A model generated the notes under the pieces. That model saw nothing but the letters and a program-made list of their open reading frames with translations, was not told where the DNA came from and made no database searches. A stretch of DNA of 64,000 nucleotides from Hydrogenophaga sp. Lineage in GTDB: Bacteria > Pseudomonadota > Gammaproteobacteria > Burkholderiales > Burkholderiaceae_C. The DNA lies in assembly GCA_030653975.1 (NCBI GenBank), contig JAURYH010000005.1:1-64000 (forward strand). The letters are read 5' to 3'. The translations under genes were made by a program, and so were the position numbers. Of this stretch, positions 11,006 to 20,053 are shown piece by piece (within the stretch, counting starts at the first letter, position 1; every line of letters starts with the position of its first letter).

Positions 11006-11443
11006 ATGAAACAGCTGAACAAATCCAATCGACGGCAGGCCCTTGCAGGAGGCGCGATGGCACTCACTCTTCCGATCCTCGCCATGTCCAGTGATGCCGC
11101 TGCAGGGGAACAGGCATCCAGCGCCACCCAGAAGGTTCTGGAGCACCACCTGGGCGCTTTCGCGAAGGGCCTCGACGAGCTCATGCGCGACTACTCAGCG
11201 GCCTCGGTCATCCTGACGCACGACAAACAGTACCGGGGTGTGACGGAAATCAGGGGCTTCTTCGATGGCTTCCTGAAGTCGGTCAAACCCGGATTCTGGG
11301 AGGCGTTCAGGATCAACGCGCAGGCCATTGACCGCGACGTGGCCTACCTGGTCTGGGAAGCCAAGCCGTTCGTCAACATCGCGACCGACACCCTGGTGAT
11401 CCGCCACAGGAAGATCGTGGTCCAGACGTTCACGGCGGCCTGA
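11006..11443 (+). CDS. SnoaL/NTF2-like exported protein
   Basis: Signal-like N-terminus plus NTF2-like fold pattern (LEHHLGAF...MRDYSAASVILTHDKQYRGVTEIRGFF). Confidence 0.65.
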   Translation: MKQLNKSNRRQALAGGAMALTLPILAMSSDAAAGEQASSATQKVLEHHLGAFAKGLDELMRDYSAASVILTHDKQYRGVTEIRGFFDGFLKSVKPGFWEAFRINAQAIDRDVAYLVWEAKPFVNIATDTLVIRHRKIVVQTFTAA

Positions 11444-11576
11444 GTCTCGCGCTCCTCTCGGGAGGACGGCGCTCGTCGACCACGCTCTTGCCTTGGACTC
11501 TGCCGCGTCCAGGCCTATCATGCCGACGGGGGCATGAACGGTCCGGCAGAAGACCTCGGAACCATCGGAGACGCAG

Positions 11577-12563
11577 ATGTTGATGAAGACCCGTACGGCC
11601 GATCCCGCGCCGGTTCACGAGTGGTCCACGGCGGGCCTGACACGGTCCGACACCACAGACGCCTGGCAGGCTGCGCTCACCGAGAACTACGGTGAGTGGC
11701 AGGTGGCCCAGGCGGTCGACAACGGGTTCACGGCCAGCGTTCGCAACCGGGATTTCAATGGGGTGCGCGTGGTCGAATGTGTCTGCGACCCCTGCACCGG
11801 GCGGCGCCTGCCGCAGTTCATCGAGCGGGAGCCGGAACCCTACATCGGCGTTCAGATCACCAAGGCCGGCCGCGAACGGTTTCACTTCGGCGACGAAGAC
11901 ATCAGCCTGGGCGCGGGTGACATGGTCATCTGGAGCGGCTCGCAACCCTCCGAGTTCACCGTGATGGAGCGCCTGCACAAGGTCTCGCTGGTGCTGCCGT
12001 GGGCAGACGTCCAGGAGCGGCTGCCCCGGGGCTCGGCGTTCACCGGCACCGTCATCGACAGCCGCGTGGGCATTGGGGCCGTGCTGTATTCCCATGTCGA
12101 CAGCCTGGCCCGTCAGCTGGAGGTGTTCACCGAGAACGACCACGCGGCCGTGCGACGGGCCACGCTGGAACTGCTGGCCGCGGCCATGAGCCACCGGGTG
12201 GAAGTGCCGCAGCGCGCGCTGGCGCTGCGCTACCTGAAGCAGTTGCAGGACCACATCCTGAACAACCTGCAGGACGAGCATCTCTCGCCGACCAGCATCG
12301 CAGCCGCCAACCACATGTCGCCGCGCTACGTGCACATGCTGTTCGCGCAGATCGGAGTGAGTGCGTCGGCATGGATCCGGACTCAGCGCCTGGAGCGTTG
12401 CAAGGAAGACCTGCGCAACCGGGCGTACCGCGACAGCAGCGTCGCGGAGATCGCCTACGCCTGGGGTTTCACCGACCCGTCGCATTTCACGCGCGTCTTC
12501 AAGCAGCAATACGGCGTGGGGCCGAGGGAATACCGCGAAGGTGGGACGCGGCCCGCGGGCTGA
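11577..12563 (+). CDS. AraC family transcriptional regulator
   Basis: C-terminal two-HTH AraC domain (VAEIAYAWGFTDPSHFTRVFKQQYGVGPREYR). Confidence 0.92.
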   Translation: MLMKTRTADPAPVHEWSTAGLTRSDTTDAWQAALTENYGEWQVAQAVDNGFTASVRNRDFNGVRVVECVCDPCTGRRLPQFIEREPEPYIGVQITKAGRERFHFGDEDISLGAGDMVIWSGSQPSEFTVMERLHKVSLVLPWADVQERLPRGSAFTGTVIDSRVGIGAVLYSHVDSLARQLEVFTENDHAAVRRATLELLAAAMSHRVEVPQRALALRYLKQLQDHILNNLQDEHLSPTSIAAANHMSPRYVHMLFAQIGVSASAWIRTQRLERCKEDLRNRAYRDSSVAEIAYAWGFTDPSHFTRVFKQQYGVGPREYREGGTRPAG

Positions 12564-12600
12564 CTGTTCCATTTCCGAACATCTTCAGCCGCGAAGCGCG

Positions 12601-12615
12601 TGGCACGGAACTTGT
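12601..12615 (+). promoter_or_regulatory. Sigma54-like -24/-12 element upstream of TonB receptor
   Basis: TGGCACGGAACTTGT (imperfect -12). Confidence 0.5.
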
Positions 12616-12685
12616 AGCCGGAAACGGGTGGAACAACCGCTACCGACCCAGGGTGCATCCCCGGTCAATTTGATGGAGACAAGAC

Positions 12686-14785
12686 ATGAACCCACGCCCC
12701 GGCTTTGCCCTTCGCCGCCTGAACGCCGCGCTGCTGATCGCCTTGACCGGCGCCAGCGCGGCCCACGCCCAGACCACCCTGCAAGAGGTCGTGGTCAGTG
12801 CCAACCGGCAGGAGCAGCTGAGCTTTGATGCTCCGGCTTCCATCCAGGCCGTGGGGCAGGACGTGATCGAGGCGGCGGGGCCGCGCGTGAACCTGTCTGA
12901 GTCCCTGAACCGGGTGCCGGGCATCACGGTGCTCAACCGCCAGAACTACGCGCAGGACCTTCAGCTGTCCATCCGCGGCTCGGGTTCGCGAGCGCCCTTC
13001 GGCATCCGCGGGGCGCGCCTGATCGTGGACGGCATTCCCGCCACCATGCCCGACGGCCAGGGTCAGGCCTCGACCATCAGCCTGCCGTCGGCCCAGCGCA
13101 TCGAGGTGCTGCGCGGTCCGCTGGCCCAGCTCTATGGCAACTCGTCGGCGGGCGTGCTGCAGGTCTTCACCGCCGACGGCCCCGAGCGGCCCGAGCTGCG
13201 CACGAGCGTGGACCTGGGCAGCGAAGGCCTGCGCCGCTACGGCCTGCAGGCCGCGGGGCAGAGCGGGGCGCTCAACTACGTGGTCGACGTGAGCGACTTC
13301 CAGACCGACGGCTGGCGCGCCAACAGCGCGGCCGAGCGCCAGCACCTCAACGCCAAGCTGCGCTGGGCCTTCAGCGAGCAGACCCGCTTGACCCTGGTGG
13401 CCAATGTGTTCGACCAGCCGGTGTCGGGCGATCCGCTGGGGCTGACGCGCGAGCAGTTCGAGGCCGACCCGCGCCAGGCCGTGGCCAATTCCACGCTCTA
13501 CCAGGCCGGCAAGGATGTGTCGCAGAGCCAGCTGGGCCTGGTGCTGGACCACCGGCTGGACGCCGCCAGCAGTCTCACGGCGCGGGTGTACGCCGGCCAA
13601 CGCGATCTGGACAACCGCCTTTCCATTCCGCTGTTCGTGCAGACCGCGCCCACGGCGGCCGGTGGCATCGTGCAGCTGGACCGCCGCTACAGCGGGGCCG
13701 GCCTGCGCTACACGCGCCGCATCCCGGCCGGTGAGGGCCAGGTGCAGCTCAGCGCGGGGCTGGACCTGGACCGCATGAGCGAACACCGCCGCGGCTACAT
13801 CAACAACTTCGGCGTGCAGGGCGACCTCAAGCGCGATGAGGACGACAGCGTCAACAGCGCCGGCCTCTACACCCAGGCCGACTGGGCCATCAACGAAGCC
13901 TGGAGTGCGGTGGCCGGCCTGCGCCTGAACCGGGTGGACTTCCGCGTCAAAGACCGGTTCATCAACGGCAGCAACCCCGACGACAGCGGCGAGGTGGATT
14001 TCAGCGCCACCAACCCGGTGATCGGCGTCACGCGCCACCTGAGCGCCGACACCAACCTCTACGCCAACGTGGGCCGCGGCTTCGAGACGCCCACGCTCAC
14101 CGAGATCGCCTACACCGCCAGCGGCAGCGGCCCCAACCTGGGCTTGCAGTCGGCGCGCAGCACGCACATGGAGCTGGGTCTGAAGACGAAGCTGGCCGAA
14201 GGCCACCGCCTCGATGTGGCGCTGTTCCGCATCAACACCACCGACGAGATCGTGGTGGCTTCCAGCAGCGGCGGCCGCACCATCTACACCAACGCCGGCA
14301 CCACCCGCCGCTCGGGCCTGGAGCTGGCCTACAGCGGCCAGCTCGCGCCCGAGTGGCGCACCCATGTGGCCCTGTCCACGCTGAGCGCGCGCTTCACCCG
14401 GCCTTTTGCCAGCGCCAGTGGCGCCCCGGTGGCCGCGGGCAACCGCATCCCCGGCACGGTGGACCGCGCGCTGTTCGCCGAGCTGGCCTGGCAGCCGCGC
14501 GCCGTGCCCGGCATGACCGCCGCGCTGGAGCTGGTGCACCAGGGCGGCATGGCGGTGGACGACCTCAACAGCGACCGCACCGAGGCCGCAACCCTGTTCA
14601 ACCTGCGCCTGGGTTTCGAGCAGAAGCTGGGCGCCTGGAAGCTGCGCGAATCGCTGCGCCTGGACAACCTGGCCGACAAGGCCTACGTGGGATCGGTGAT
14701 CGCCAACGACGGCAACCGCCGCTTCTTCGAACCCGCGCCGGGTCGGCAGTGGGGCCTGGGCCTCTCGGCCACCTACACGTTCTGA
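12686..14785 (+). CDS. TonB-dependent receptor, PqqU/YncD-like
   Basis: Plug LSIRGSGSRAPFGIRGARLIVDGIPATMPDGQGQASTISLPSAQRIEVLRGPLAQLYGNSSAGVLQV; C-terminal aromatic SATYTF. Confidence 0.85.
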   Translation: MNPRPGFALRRLNAALLIALTGASAAHAQTTLQEVVVSANRQEQLSFDAPASIQAVGQDVIEAAGPRVNLSESLNRVPGITVLNRQNYAQDLQLSIRGSGSRAPFGIRGARLIVDGIPATMPDGQGQASTISLPSAQRIEVLRGPLAQLYGNSSAGVLQVFTADGPERPELRTSVDLGSEGLRRYGLQAAGQSGALNYVVDVSDFQTDGWRANSAAERQHLNAKLRWAFSEQTRLTLVANVFDQPVSGDPLGLTREQFEADPRQAVANSTLYQAGKDVSQSQLGLVLDHRLDAASSLTARVYAGQRDLDNRLSIPLFVQTAPTAAGGIVQLDRRYSGAGLRYTRRIPAGEGQVQLSAGLDLDRMSEHRRGYINNFGVQGDLKRDEDDSVNSAGLYTQADWAINEAWSAVAGLRLNRVDFRVKDRFINGSNPDDSGEVDFSATNPVIGVTRHLSADTNLYANVGRGFETPTLTEIAYTASGSGPNLGLQSARSTHMELGLKTKLAEGHRLDVALFRINTTDEIVVASSSGGRTIYTNAGTTRRSGLELAYSGQLAPEWRTHVALSTLSARFTRPFASASGAPVAAGNRIPGTVDRALFAELAWQPRAVPGMTAALELVHQGGMAVDDLNSDRTEAATLFNLRLGFEQKLGAWKLRESLRLDNLADKAYVGSVIANDGNRRFFEPAPGRQWGLGLSATYTF

Positions 14786-14834
14786 TCCCGCTCCCTCTCC
14801 CCCTGGGAGAGGGTCGGGGTGAGGGCGTGTGCGC

Positions 14835-15575
14835 TCAGAGCCCCGGCTTTTCCAGCGCGCGCAGCACCCCGGTCTGGAAGTCCGGTCCCTCGGCCGCGCA
14901 CATGAAGGCGTCGATCGAGCCGTCGAAGCGCACCGTGCCCTGGTGCAGCAGCATCAGGCGGTCGGCCACCCTGGCTTCTTCGATCAGGTGCGTGGCCCAG
15001 AGCACCGCCATGCCGCGCGTCTGGCACAGGCCGCGCACGGTGTCGAGCAGGTGCTGGCGCGAGGCCGGGTCCAGGCCCACGGTGGCCTCGTCCATGAGCA
15101 GGACGGCCGGCTCGTGCAGCAGGGCGCGCACCAGCTCCACCTTGCGCCGCGTGCCGCCCGAGAGGCTGCGCACCACGGCCTTGGCCTGATCGCCCAGGCC
15201 CATGGCCGCCAGCCCGTCGGCGATGCGCTGCCGGGCCACCGCGCGCGGCAGGCCGTGCAGGTCGGTGTGGAACAGCAGGTTGGCCGTCACCGAAAGGTCC
15301 ATGTCGAGCGCGCTCTGCTGGAACACCACGCCCAGCCTGGTCAGGGCGCGGGCCGGGTGGGCCCGCATGTCGTGGCCCAGCACCTCGATGGTCCCCGAGT
15401 CGGGGGTGAACAGGCCGGTCAGCAACTGCAGCAGGGTGGACTTGCCGGCCCCGTTGGGGCCGAGCAGGGCCAGCATTTCGCCCGCCCGCAGCGCCACGGT
15501 GACGCCCTTGAGCGCGGGTTTTCCGTTGTAGGCCTTGTGCAGATCCTGCGCGGTCAGCAGACAGGTTTCGGGCAT
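14835..15575 (-). CDS. ABC transporter ATP-binding protein, PQQ-dependent alcohol dehydrogenase system-associated
   Basis: LLGPNGAGKSTLLQ Walker A, SLSGGTRRKVELVRALL signature, VLLMDEATVGLD Walker B. Confidence 0.85.
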   Translation of the reverse strand: MPETCLLTAQDLHKAYNGKPALKGVTVALRAGEMLALLGPNGAGKSTLLQLLTGLFTPDSGTIEVLGHDMRAHPARALTRLGVVFQQSALDMDLSVTANLLFHTDLHGLPRAVARQRIADGLAAMGLGDQAKAVVRSLSGGTRRKVELVRALLHEPAVLLMDEATVGLDPASRQHLLDTVRGLCQTRGMAVLWATHLIEEARVADRLMLLHQGTVRFDGSIDAFMCAAEGPDFQTGVLRALEKPGL

Positions 15576-15600
15576 CGTTCTGGTGCTCGTGGTGGAGGAA

Positions 15601-16677
15601 TCAGTTGACTGGGCGGGCCAGCAGGTTCATGCGTTTGAGCAGGCGCCTTTCGCGCTCCACCGTGGCCAGCACGGCCTGACGGTAGTCGTGCGTGTTGAGG
15701 TAGTCCAGGCCCTGATCGTACCTGGCCAGTGCCGCCTGGTGGCGCTCGCTGAACATGGCGCGGCGGAACACCTCGTGCAGTTTCTGCACCACCGCCTCGG
15801 GCGTGCCCCGCGGTGCGGCCAGGCCCCAGGGCGAGGTGTAGACCGCCTGTTCGTAGCCCAGCTCGCGCATCGTCGGCACCTCGGGCCAGCGTGGGCTGCG
15901 CTGCGCGCTGAAGGTGGCCAGCAGGCGGATCTGGCCGCGGTCCACCCAGGGGGCGAAACCGGTGGAATTGACGCCGGCCATGATCTGCGCGCCGGCGATC
16001 GCCAGCATCTGGTCGGCCGTGCCCCTGTAGGGCACGTGCACATAGCGCACGTCGTGGTTCAGCAGGATCTCTTCCATCGCCAGGTGTGCCGTGGTGCCGA
16101 TGCCGGTCGAACCCAGGATCAGTTCACCCGGGTGTTTCTGGGCCCAGTCCACCATATCGGCGAGCGTCTTCCAGGGGCTGCTCGCCGGCACCAGCACGCC
16201 GAAGGTGACGCCCGACACCTGCAGGATGGGGCTGAGGTCGGCCACCGGGTCCCAGGGCACGTGGTTCATCAAGGCATGGCGGTACACCGTGATCGGCACC
16301 TGGCCGATGGTGTGGCCGTCGGGCTCGGCGGCCTTGAGCGTGGGCGCGACCAGTGTGCCCGCCGCGCCCGGCTTGTTGCTGACCACGATAGGCTGGCCCA
16401 GCAGCGGCTCCGCTTCTTCGCAGAGGATGCGCAGCGTCAGGTCGGTCTGGCCGCCCGCGGGCCAGGGCACGATGAGCTGCAGTGGCTTGTTGGGCCACGT
16501 GGCGGCCGCAGGGCTGCCCGGCTGCGCCAAGGCGCGGGGCAGGGCGGATGCGAAAGCGAGCGATGCGCCCAGGCCCATGAAGCCGCGCCGTGAAACCCCG
16601 TTCGTGCAGTGGTGGAACGCATCGAGGGTTTTCCCTGTGCCATTTTTGAACGCTGGGCGTGACGGTGTGTGTCTCAT
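15601..16677 (-). CDS. Bug-family tripartite tricarboxylate transporter substrate-binding protein, Tat-like signal
   Basis: SRRGFMGLGAS Tat-like motif; WPNKPLQLIVPWPAGGQTDLTLRILCEE Bug signature. Confidence 0.9.
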   Translation of the reverse strand: MRHTPSRPAFKNGTGKTLDAFHHCTNGVSRRGFMGLGASLAFASALPRALAQPGSPAAATWPNKPLQLIVPWPAGGQTDLTLRILCEEAEPLLGQPIVVSNKPGAAGTLVAPTLKAAEPDGHTIGQVPITVYRHALMNHVPWDPVADLSPILQVSGVTFGVLVPASSPWKTLADMVDWAQKHPGELILGSTGIGTTAHLAMEEILLNHDVRYVHVPYRGTADQMLAIAGAQIMAGVNSTGFAPWVDRGQIRLLATFSAQRSPRWPEVPTMRELGYEQAVYTSPWGLAAPRGTPEAVVQKLHEVFRRAMFSERHQAALARYDQGLDYLNTHDYRQAVLATVERERRLLKRMNLLARPVN

Positions 16678-16756
16678 GGGGCGGTGTGGATGTCTCCAGC
16701 GCCCGGGAAAGCCCCGGGCACCGGTAGTTTTCAGGCAATTTCTGTTCCCGTGCGCC

Positions 16757-16771
16757 TGGCACCGTTTTTGC
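16757..16771 (+). promoter_or_regulatory. Sigma54 -24/-12 promoter
   Basis: TGGCACCGTTTTTGC, consensus GG-N10-GC. Confidence 0.75.
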
Positions 16772-16845
16772 AGACCGTTCGTGCGCACATCAATGTGTGC
16801 CGGACGAACACCGTTCGCCGAACTAAAAAAGACAGGAGACTTTTC

Positions 16846-17841
16846 ATGCCCCTTCGTGCCCCGATCACTTCTGCCCTGCGCGCCGTGTCGCTCGCCGCCG
16901 CCGCCGCTTCGCTCGCCTTGATTGCCCAGGCCCAGGGTGCTGGCAAGGTCTATGTGTCCAGCGAGAAGGACAACAAGATCTATGTCTTCGACACCCAGGG
17001 TGAGCGCACCGGCGCCATCGACGTCTGCAAGCGGCCGCGCGACATGCGCTTCAGCGGCGACGGCCAGCAGATCCTCGTGATCTGTGGCGACAGCAACGCC
17101 ATGGGCCTGGTGAACCTGGCCACCGGCCAGCTGGCCGGCACGGTGCCCCTGGGCGACAGCCCCGAGATGTTTGCGCTCAGCCCCGACGGCAAGACCGCCT
17201 ACGTCTCGATCGAAGACGAGAACGTGGTGGCTGCCTACGACTTGGGCACGAAGAAACCGCTCTTTGAGGTCAAGACCGGCGGTGAGCCCGAGGGGGTGCT
17301 GGTCACGCCGGACGGCAAGACGGCCTACGTGACTTCCGAGGTGGCCAACGTGGTCCACGTGATCGACCTGGCCACGAAGAAGGTCACCAAGAACATCCAG
17401 GTCGGCAAGCGCCCGCGCCGCTTCGTGCTGTCGCCCGATGGCGCCGAACTGTGGGTCACCAACGAGCTCGACGCGACGGTCAGCGTGGTGGACACCAGGA
17501 CGAACACCGAAAAACAGAAGATCAGGTTCGAGGTGAAGGGCATGCGCCAGTCCGACATCACGCCCGTGGGCATGACCCTCAGCCCGGATGGCAAGAGCAT
17601 CTGGGTCGGGTTGGGCAAGGCCAATCATGTGGCGCAGATCGACGTGGCCACCAAGGCGGTGAAGACCCAGATCCTGGTCGGCAAGCGCGCCTGGGGCATG
17701 GGCTTCGCGCCCGACGGCAAGACGCTGTACGTGGCCAACGGCCTGTCGGACGACATGACGCTGGTGGACGCTGCCAGCGGCAAGGCGATCAGGACGGTGC
17801 CGGCCGGGCGGGTGCCGCACTCGGTCCTCGTCACGAAATGA
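16846..17841 (+). CDS. PQQ-dependent catabolism-associated beta-propeller (YVTN-repeat) protein
   Basis: Signal peptide plus repeats KVYVSSEKDNKIYVFDT..., LSPDGKTAYVSIEDENVVAAYDL. Confidence 0.9.
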   Translation: MPLRAPITSALRAVSLAAAAASLALIAQAQGAGKVYVSSEKDNKIYVFDTQGERTGAIDVCKRPRDMRFSGDGQQILVICGDSNAMGLVNLATGQLAGTVPLGDSPEMFALSPDGKTAYVSIEDENVVAAYDLGTKKPLFEVKTGGEPEGVLVTPDGKTAYVTSEVANVVHVIDLATKKVTKNIQVGKRPRRFVLSPDGAELWVTNELDATVSVVDTRTNTEKQKIRFEVKGMRQSDITPVGMTLSPDGKSIWVGLGKANHVAQIDVATKAVKTQILVGKRAWGMGFAPDGKTLYVANGLSDDMTLVDAASGKAIRTVPAGRVPHSVLVTK

Positions 17842-17880
17842 CCCCCCCCCGTTGCTTGCCCACTTCGTTGGGCCGCTCCG

Positions 17881-18002
17881 CCCCTCAAGGGGCTGAGGGC
17901 TGCGGCTCCGAGCCTGCCTGCGCAGGCTTGGACAGCCCGAAGGGGCTGCGACTCTGGCGCAGCCGCGGCCTGCAAGGCATGCCTGCGGCCTGGCGAAGCC
18001 AG
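17881..18002. repeat. Dispersed repeat family 1, copy A
   Basis: ggctgagggctgcggctccgagcctgcctgcgcaggcttggacagcccgaaggggctgcgactctggcgcagccgcggcctgcaaggca; matches 45971-46094 and 36021-36138. Confidence 0.85.
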
Positions 18003-19214
18003 TTCCGCGGCATTCTGGGCTGGGGGGCCCTGCGCGCTGCCGGGTTGGCGTTGCTGGGTTTGGGTGGGTTGTTTTCCTTGCCGGCTTTCGCGGCCACCAA
18101 AGTCACCATCGCGGTGGTCTCGCTCGACGGTGATCCGCGGTACGCACCGCGCCGCATGGAGAAGGCTTACCCCGGCCACCCGACCGGCCGCGCCATCGAC
18201 GGCGTGACGCTGGCGGCGGCCGATTCGGCGTTTGAGCTCGACGCGGCCGGGCTGGAGCTGGTGGTGAAAGACGTGGTCTTGCCCAACGCGGCGGCGCTGC
18301 CCAGGGCGCTGGCCGAGCTGAAAGCCCTGAGGGTGCAGCACGTGGTGGCCGACCTGCCGCTGGCCGAGCTGCAGCAACTGGTGCAGGCCGCGCCCGCGGC
18401 GCTCGGTGGGGCCATCGTGTTCAACGCCGCGCTGGACGACGACCGCCTGCGCGGGGCCCAGTGTGCGGCGCACCTGCTGCACACCGCGCCCAGCCGCGCC
18501 ATGCTGAGCGACGCGCTGGCGCAGTACCTCGCCGCGCGCAACTGGCGCAAGGCGCTGCTGCTGCTGGGGCCTCTGCCGGGCGACGCGTTGATGACCGAGG
18601 CCTTCAACCGCTCGGCCAAACGCTTCGGTATCAAGGTCGTGGCGCAGAAGCCGTTCAAGCTCACGGGCGATCCGCGCGAGCGCGACCTGGGCAACACGCG
18701 CCTGCTCACCGGCGACCGCGAACACGAAGTGGTGGCGGTGATGGACAGCGACGGCGAGTTCGCGCGAATCCTGCCGTATGCCACGCAGTGGCCGCGCCCG
18801 GTGGTCGGCGCCAGCGGTCTGGTGGCGGCGGCCTGGCACCCGCAGTGGGAACGCCACGGTGGCCCGCAGCTCAGCCGCCGTTTCTTCAAGCTCGCCCGGC
18901 GCACCATGCAGGGCCCCGACTGGGCGGCCTGGGCGGCGGGCCGCGCGGTGGCCGCCGTGCTGGCCGAGAACCCCAAGGCGCCGGTGGCGCAGCAGCTCAA
19001 GGCGTTGCGCGGGGGCAGCACCACGCTGGACGGCTTCAAGGGCCGCAACCTCTCGTTCCGCGCCTGGGACGGCCAGCTGCGCCAGCCGCTGTTCCTGAGC
19101 CATGTGGACGGCGTGGCCGGCACCGCGCCGCTCGAAGGCGTGTTGCACCCGAAGGAAGTGCTCGATACCCTCGGTGTTGATGAACAGGAGAGTGCATGCA
19201 AGTCGCGCCCGTGA
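17979..19214 (+). CDS. ABC transporter substrate-binding protein, PQQ-dependent alcohol dehydrogenase system
   Basis: MPAAWRSQFRGILGWGALRAAGLALLGLGGLFSLPAFAATKVTIAVVSLDGDPRYAP...; alternative in-frame ATG at 17838. Confidence 0.82.
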   Translation: MPAAWRSQFRGILGWGALRAAGLALLGLGGLFSLPAFAATKVTIAVVSLDGDPRYAPRRMEKAYPGHPTGRAIDGVTLAAADSAFELDAAGLELVVKDVVLPNAAALPRALAELKALRVQHVVADLPLAELQQLVQAAPAALGGAIVFNAALDDDRLRGAQCAAHLLHTAPSRAMLSDALAQYLAARNWRKALLLLGPLPGDALMTEAFNRSAKRFGIKVVAQKPFKLTGDPRERDLGNTRLLTGDREHEVVAVMDSDGEFARILPYATQWPRPVVGASGLVAAAWHPQWERHGGPQLSRRFFKLARRTMQGPDWAAWAAGRAVAAVLAENPKAPVAQQLKALRGGSTTLDGFKGRNLSFRAWDGQLRQPLFLSHVDGVAGTAPLEGVLHPKEVLDTLGVDEQESACKSRP

Positions 19215-20053
19215 ACGCTTCCGTGATGCCGCTCGCAGCGCCCTCGCTGCCCCTGCACCTGCTGCGCGCCCTGCGCGCGGTGGTGGGGCGCGAGCTCAAC
19301 CGTTTCCTGCGCCAGCCCACGCGCCTGGGCTCGGCGCTGGTGCGGCCGCTGCTGTGGTTCGTGGTGTTTTCGGCCGGCTTCAACAACGTGTTCGGCGTCG
19401 CCATCGTGCCGCCCTACGAGACCTACATCGAATACAAGGCCTACATGGTGCCCGGCCTGCTCGGCATGGTGGCCCTGTTCAATGGCATGCAGAGTTCGCT
19501 CTCCATGGTCTACGACCGCGAGATGGGCGTGATGCGCCTGCTGCTCACCGCGCCGCTGGCGCGCGGCTGGCTGCTGGCCTTCAAGCTGCTCGCGGGCACC
19601 TGCCTCTCGGTGCTGCAGATGGTGGTGTTCCTGGCCATCGCCTGGGCCTTTGGCGTCGAGGTGCCGCTGGCCCACCTGCCGGGCCTGCTGGTCGCCATGG
19701 CCTGCGGCGCCACCCTGCTGGCCGCGCTCGGACTGATGCTCTCGGTCTACGTGAAGCAGCTGGAGAACTTTGCCGGCACCATGAACTTCGTGATCTTCCC
19801 GATGTTCTTCATCAGCCCCGCGCTGTACCCGCTGTGGAAGCTCGAAGAATCGGGTGCGTGGTGGTTGCTCCGACTCGCCGAGTGGAACCCGTTCACCCAC
19901 GCGGTGGAAGCCATGCGTTTTGCGATGGTGGGGCAGTTCACGGCCTTGTCGTGGTCGGTGGTGGTGGGCTGCGGTGTGGTGTTTTTTGTCGCGGCTTTGT
20001 GGGGCTACGACCCGCAACGCGGTTGGGTCAAGAGCAAGGGAGGCGGCGGATGA
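19196..20053 (+). CDS. ABC-2 type permease, PQQ-dependent alcohol dehydrogenase system (PedC-like)
   Basis: Multi-TM ABC-2 permease ELNRFLRQPTRLGSALVRPLLWFVVFSAGFNNVFG. Confidence 0.88.
   Translation: MQVAPVNASVMPLAAPSLPLHLLRALRAVVGRELNRFLRQPTRLGSALVRPLLWFVVFSAGFNNVFGVAIVPPYETYIEYKAYMVPGLLGMVALFNGMQSSLSMVYDREMGVMRLLLTAPLARGWLLAFKLLAGTCLSVLQMVVFLAIAWAFGVEVPLAHLPGLLVAMACGATLLAALGLMLSVYVKQLENFAGTMNFVIFPMFFISPALYPLWKLEESGAWWLLRLAEWNPFTHAVEAMRFAMVGQFTALSWSVVVGCGVVFFVAALWGYDPQRGWVKSKGGGG

Noticed and set aside
12665-14539. 624-aa minus-strand ORF antisense to the TonB receptor
   Set aside because: Shadow ORF with low-complexity composition; plus strand has the TBDT signature.
15601-17820. 739-aa minus-strand ORF
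   Set aside because: Only the C-terminal part (15601-16677, Bug protein) is real; the N-terminal part is antisense to the beta-propeller.
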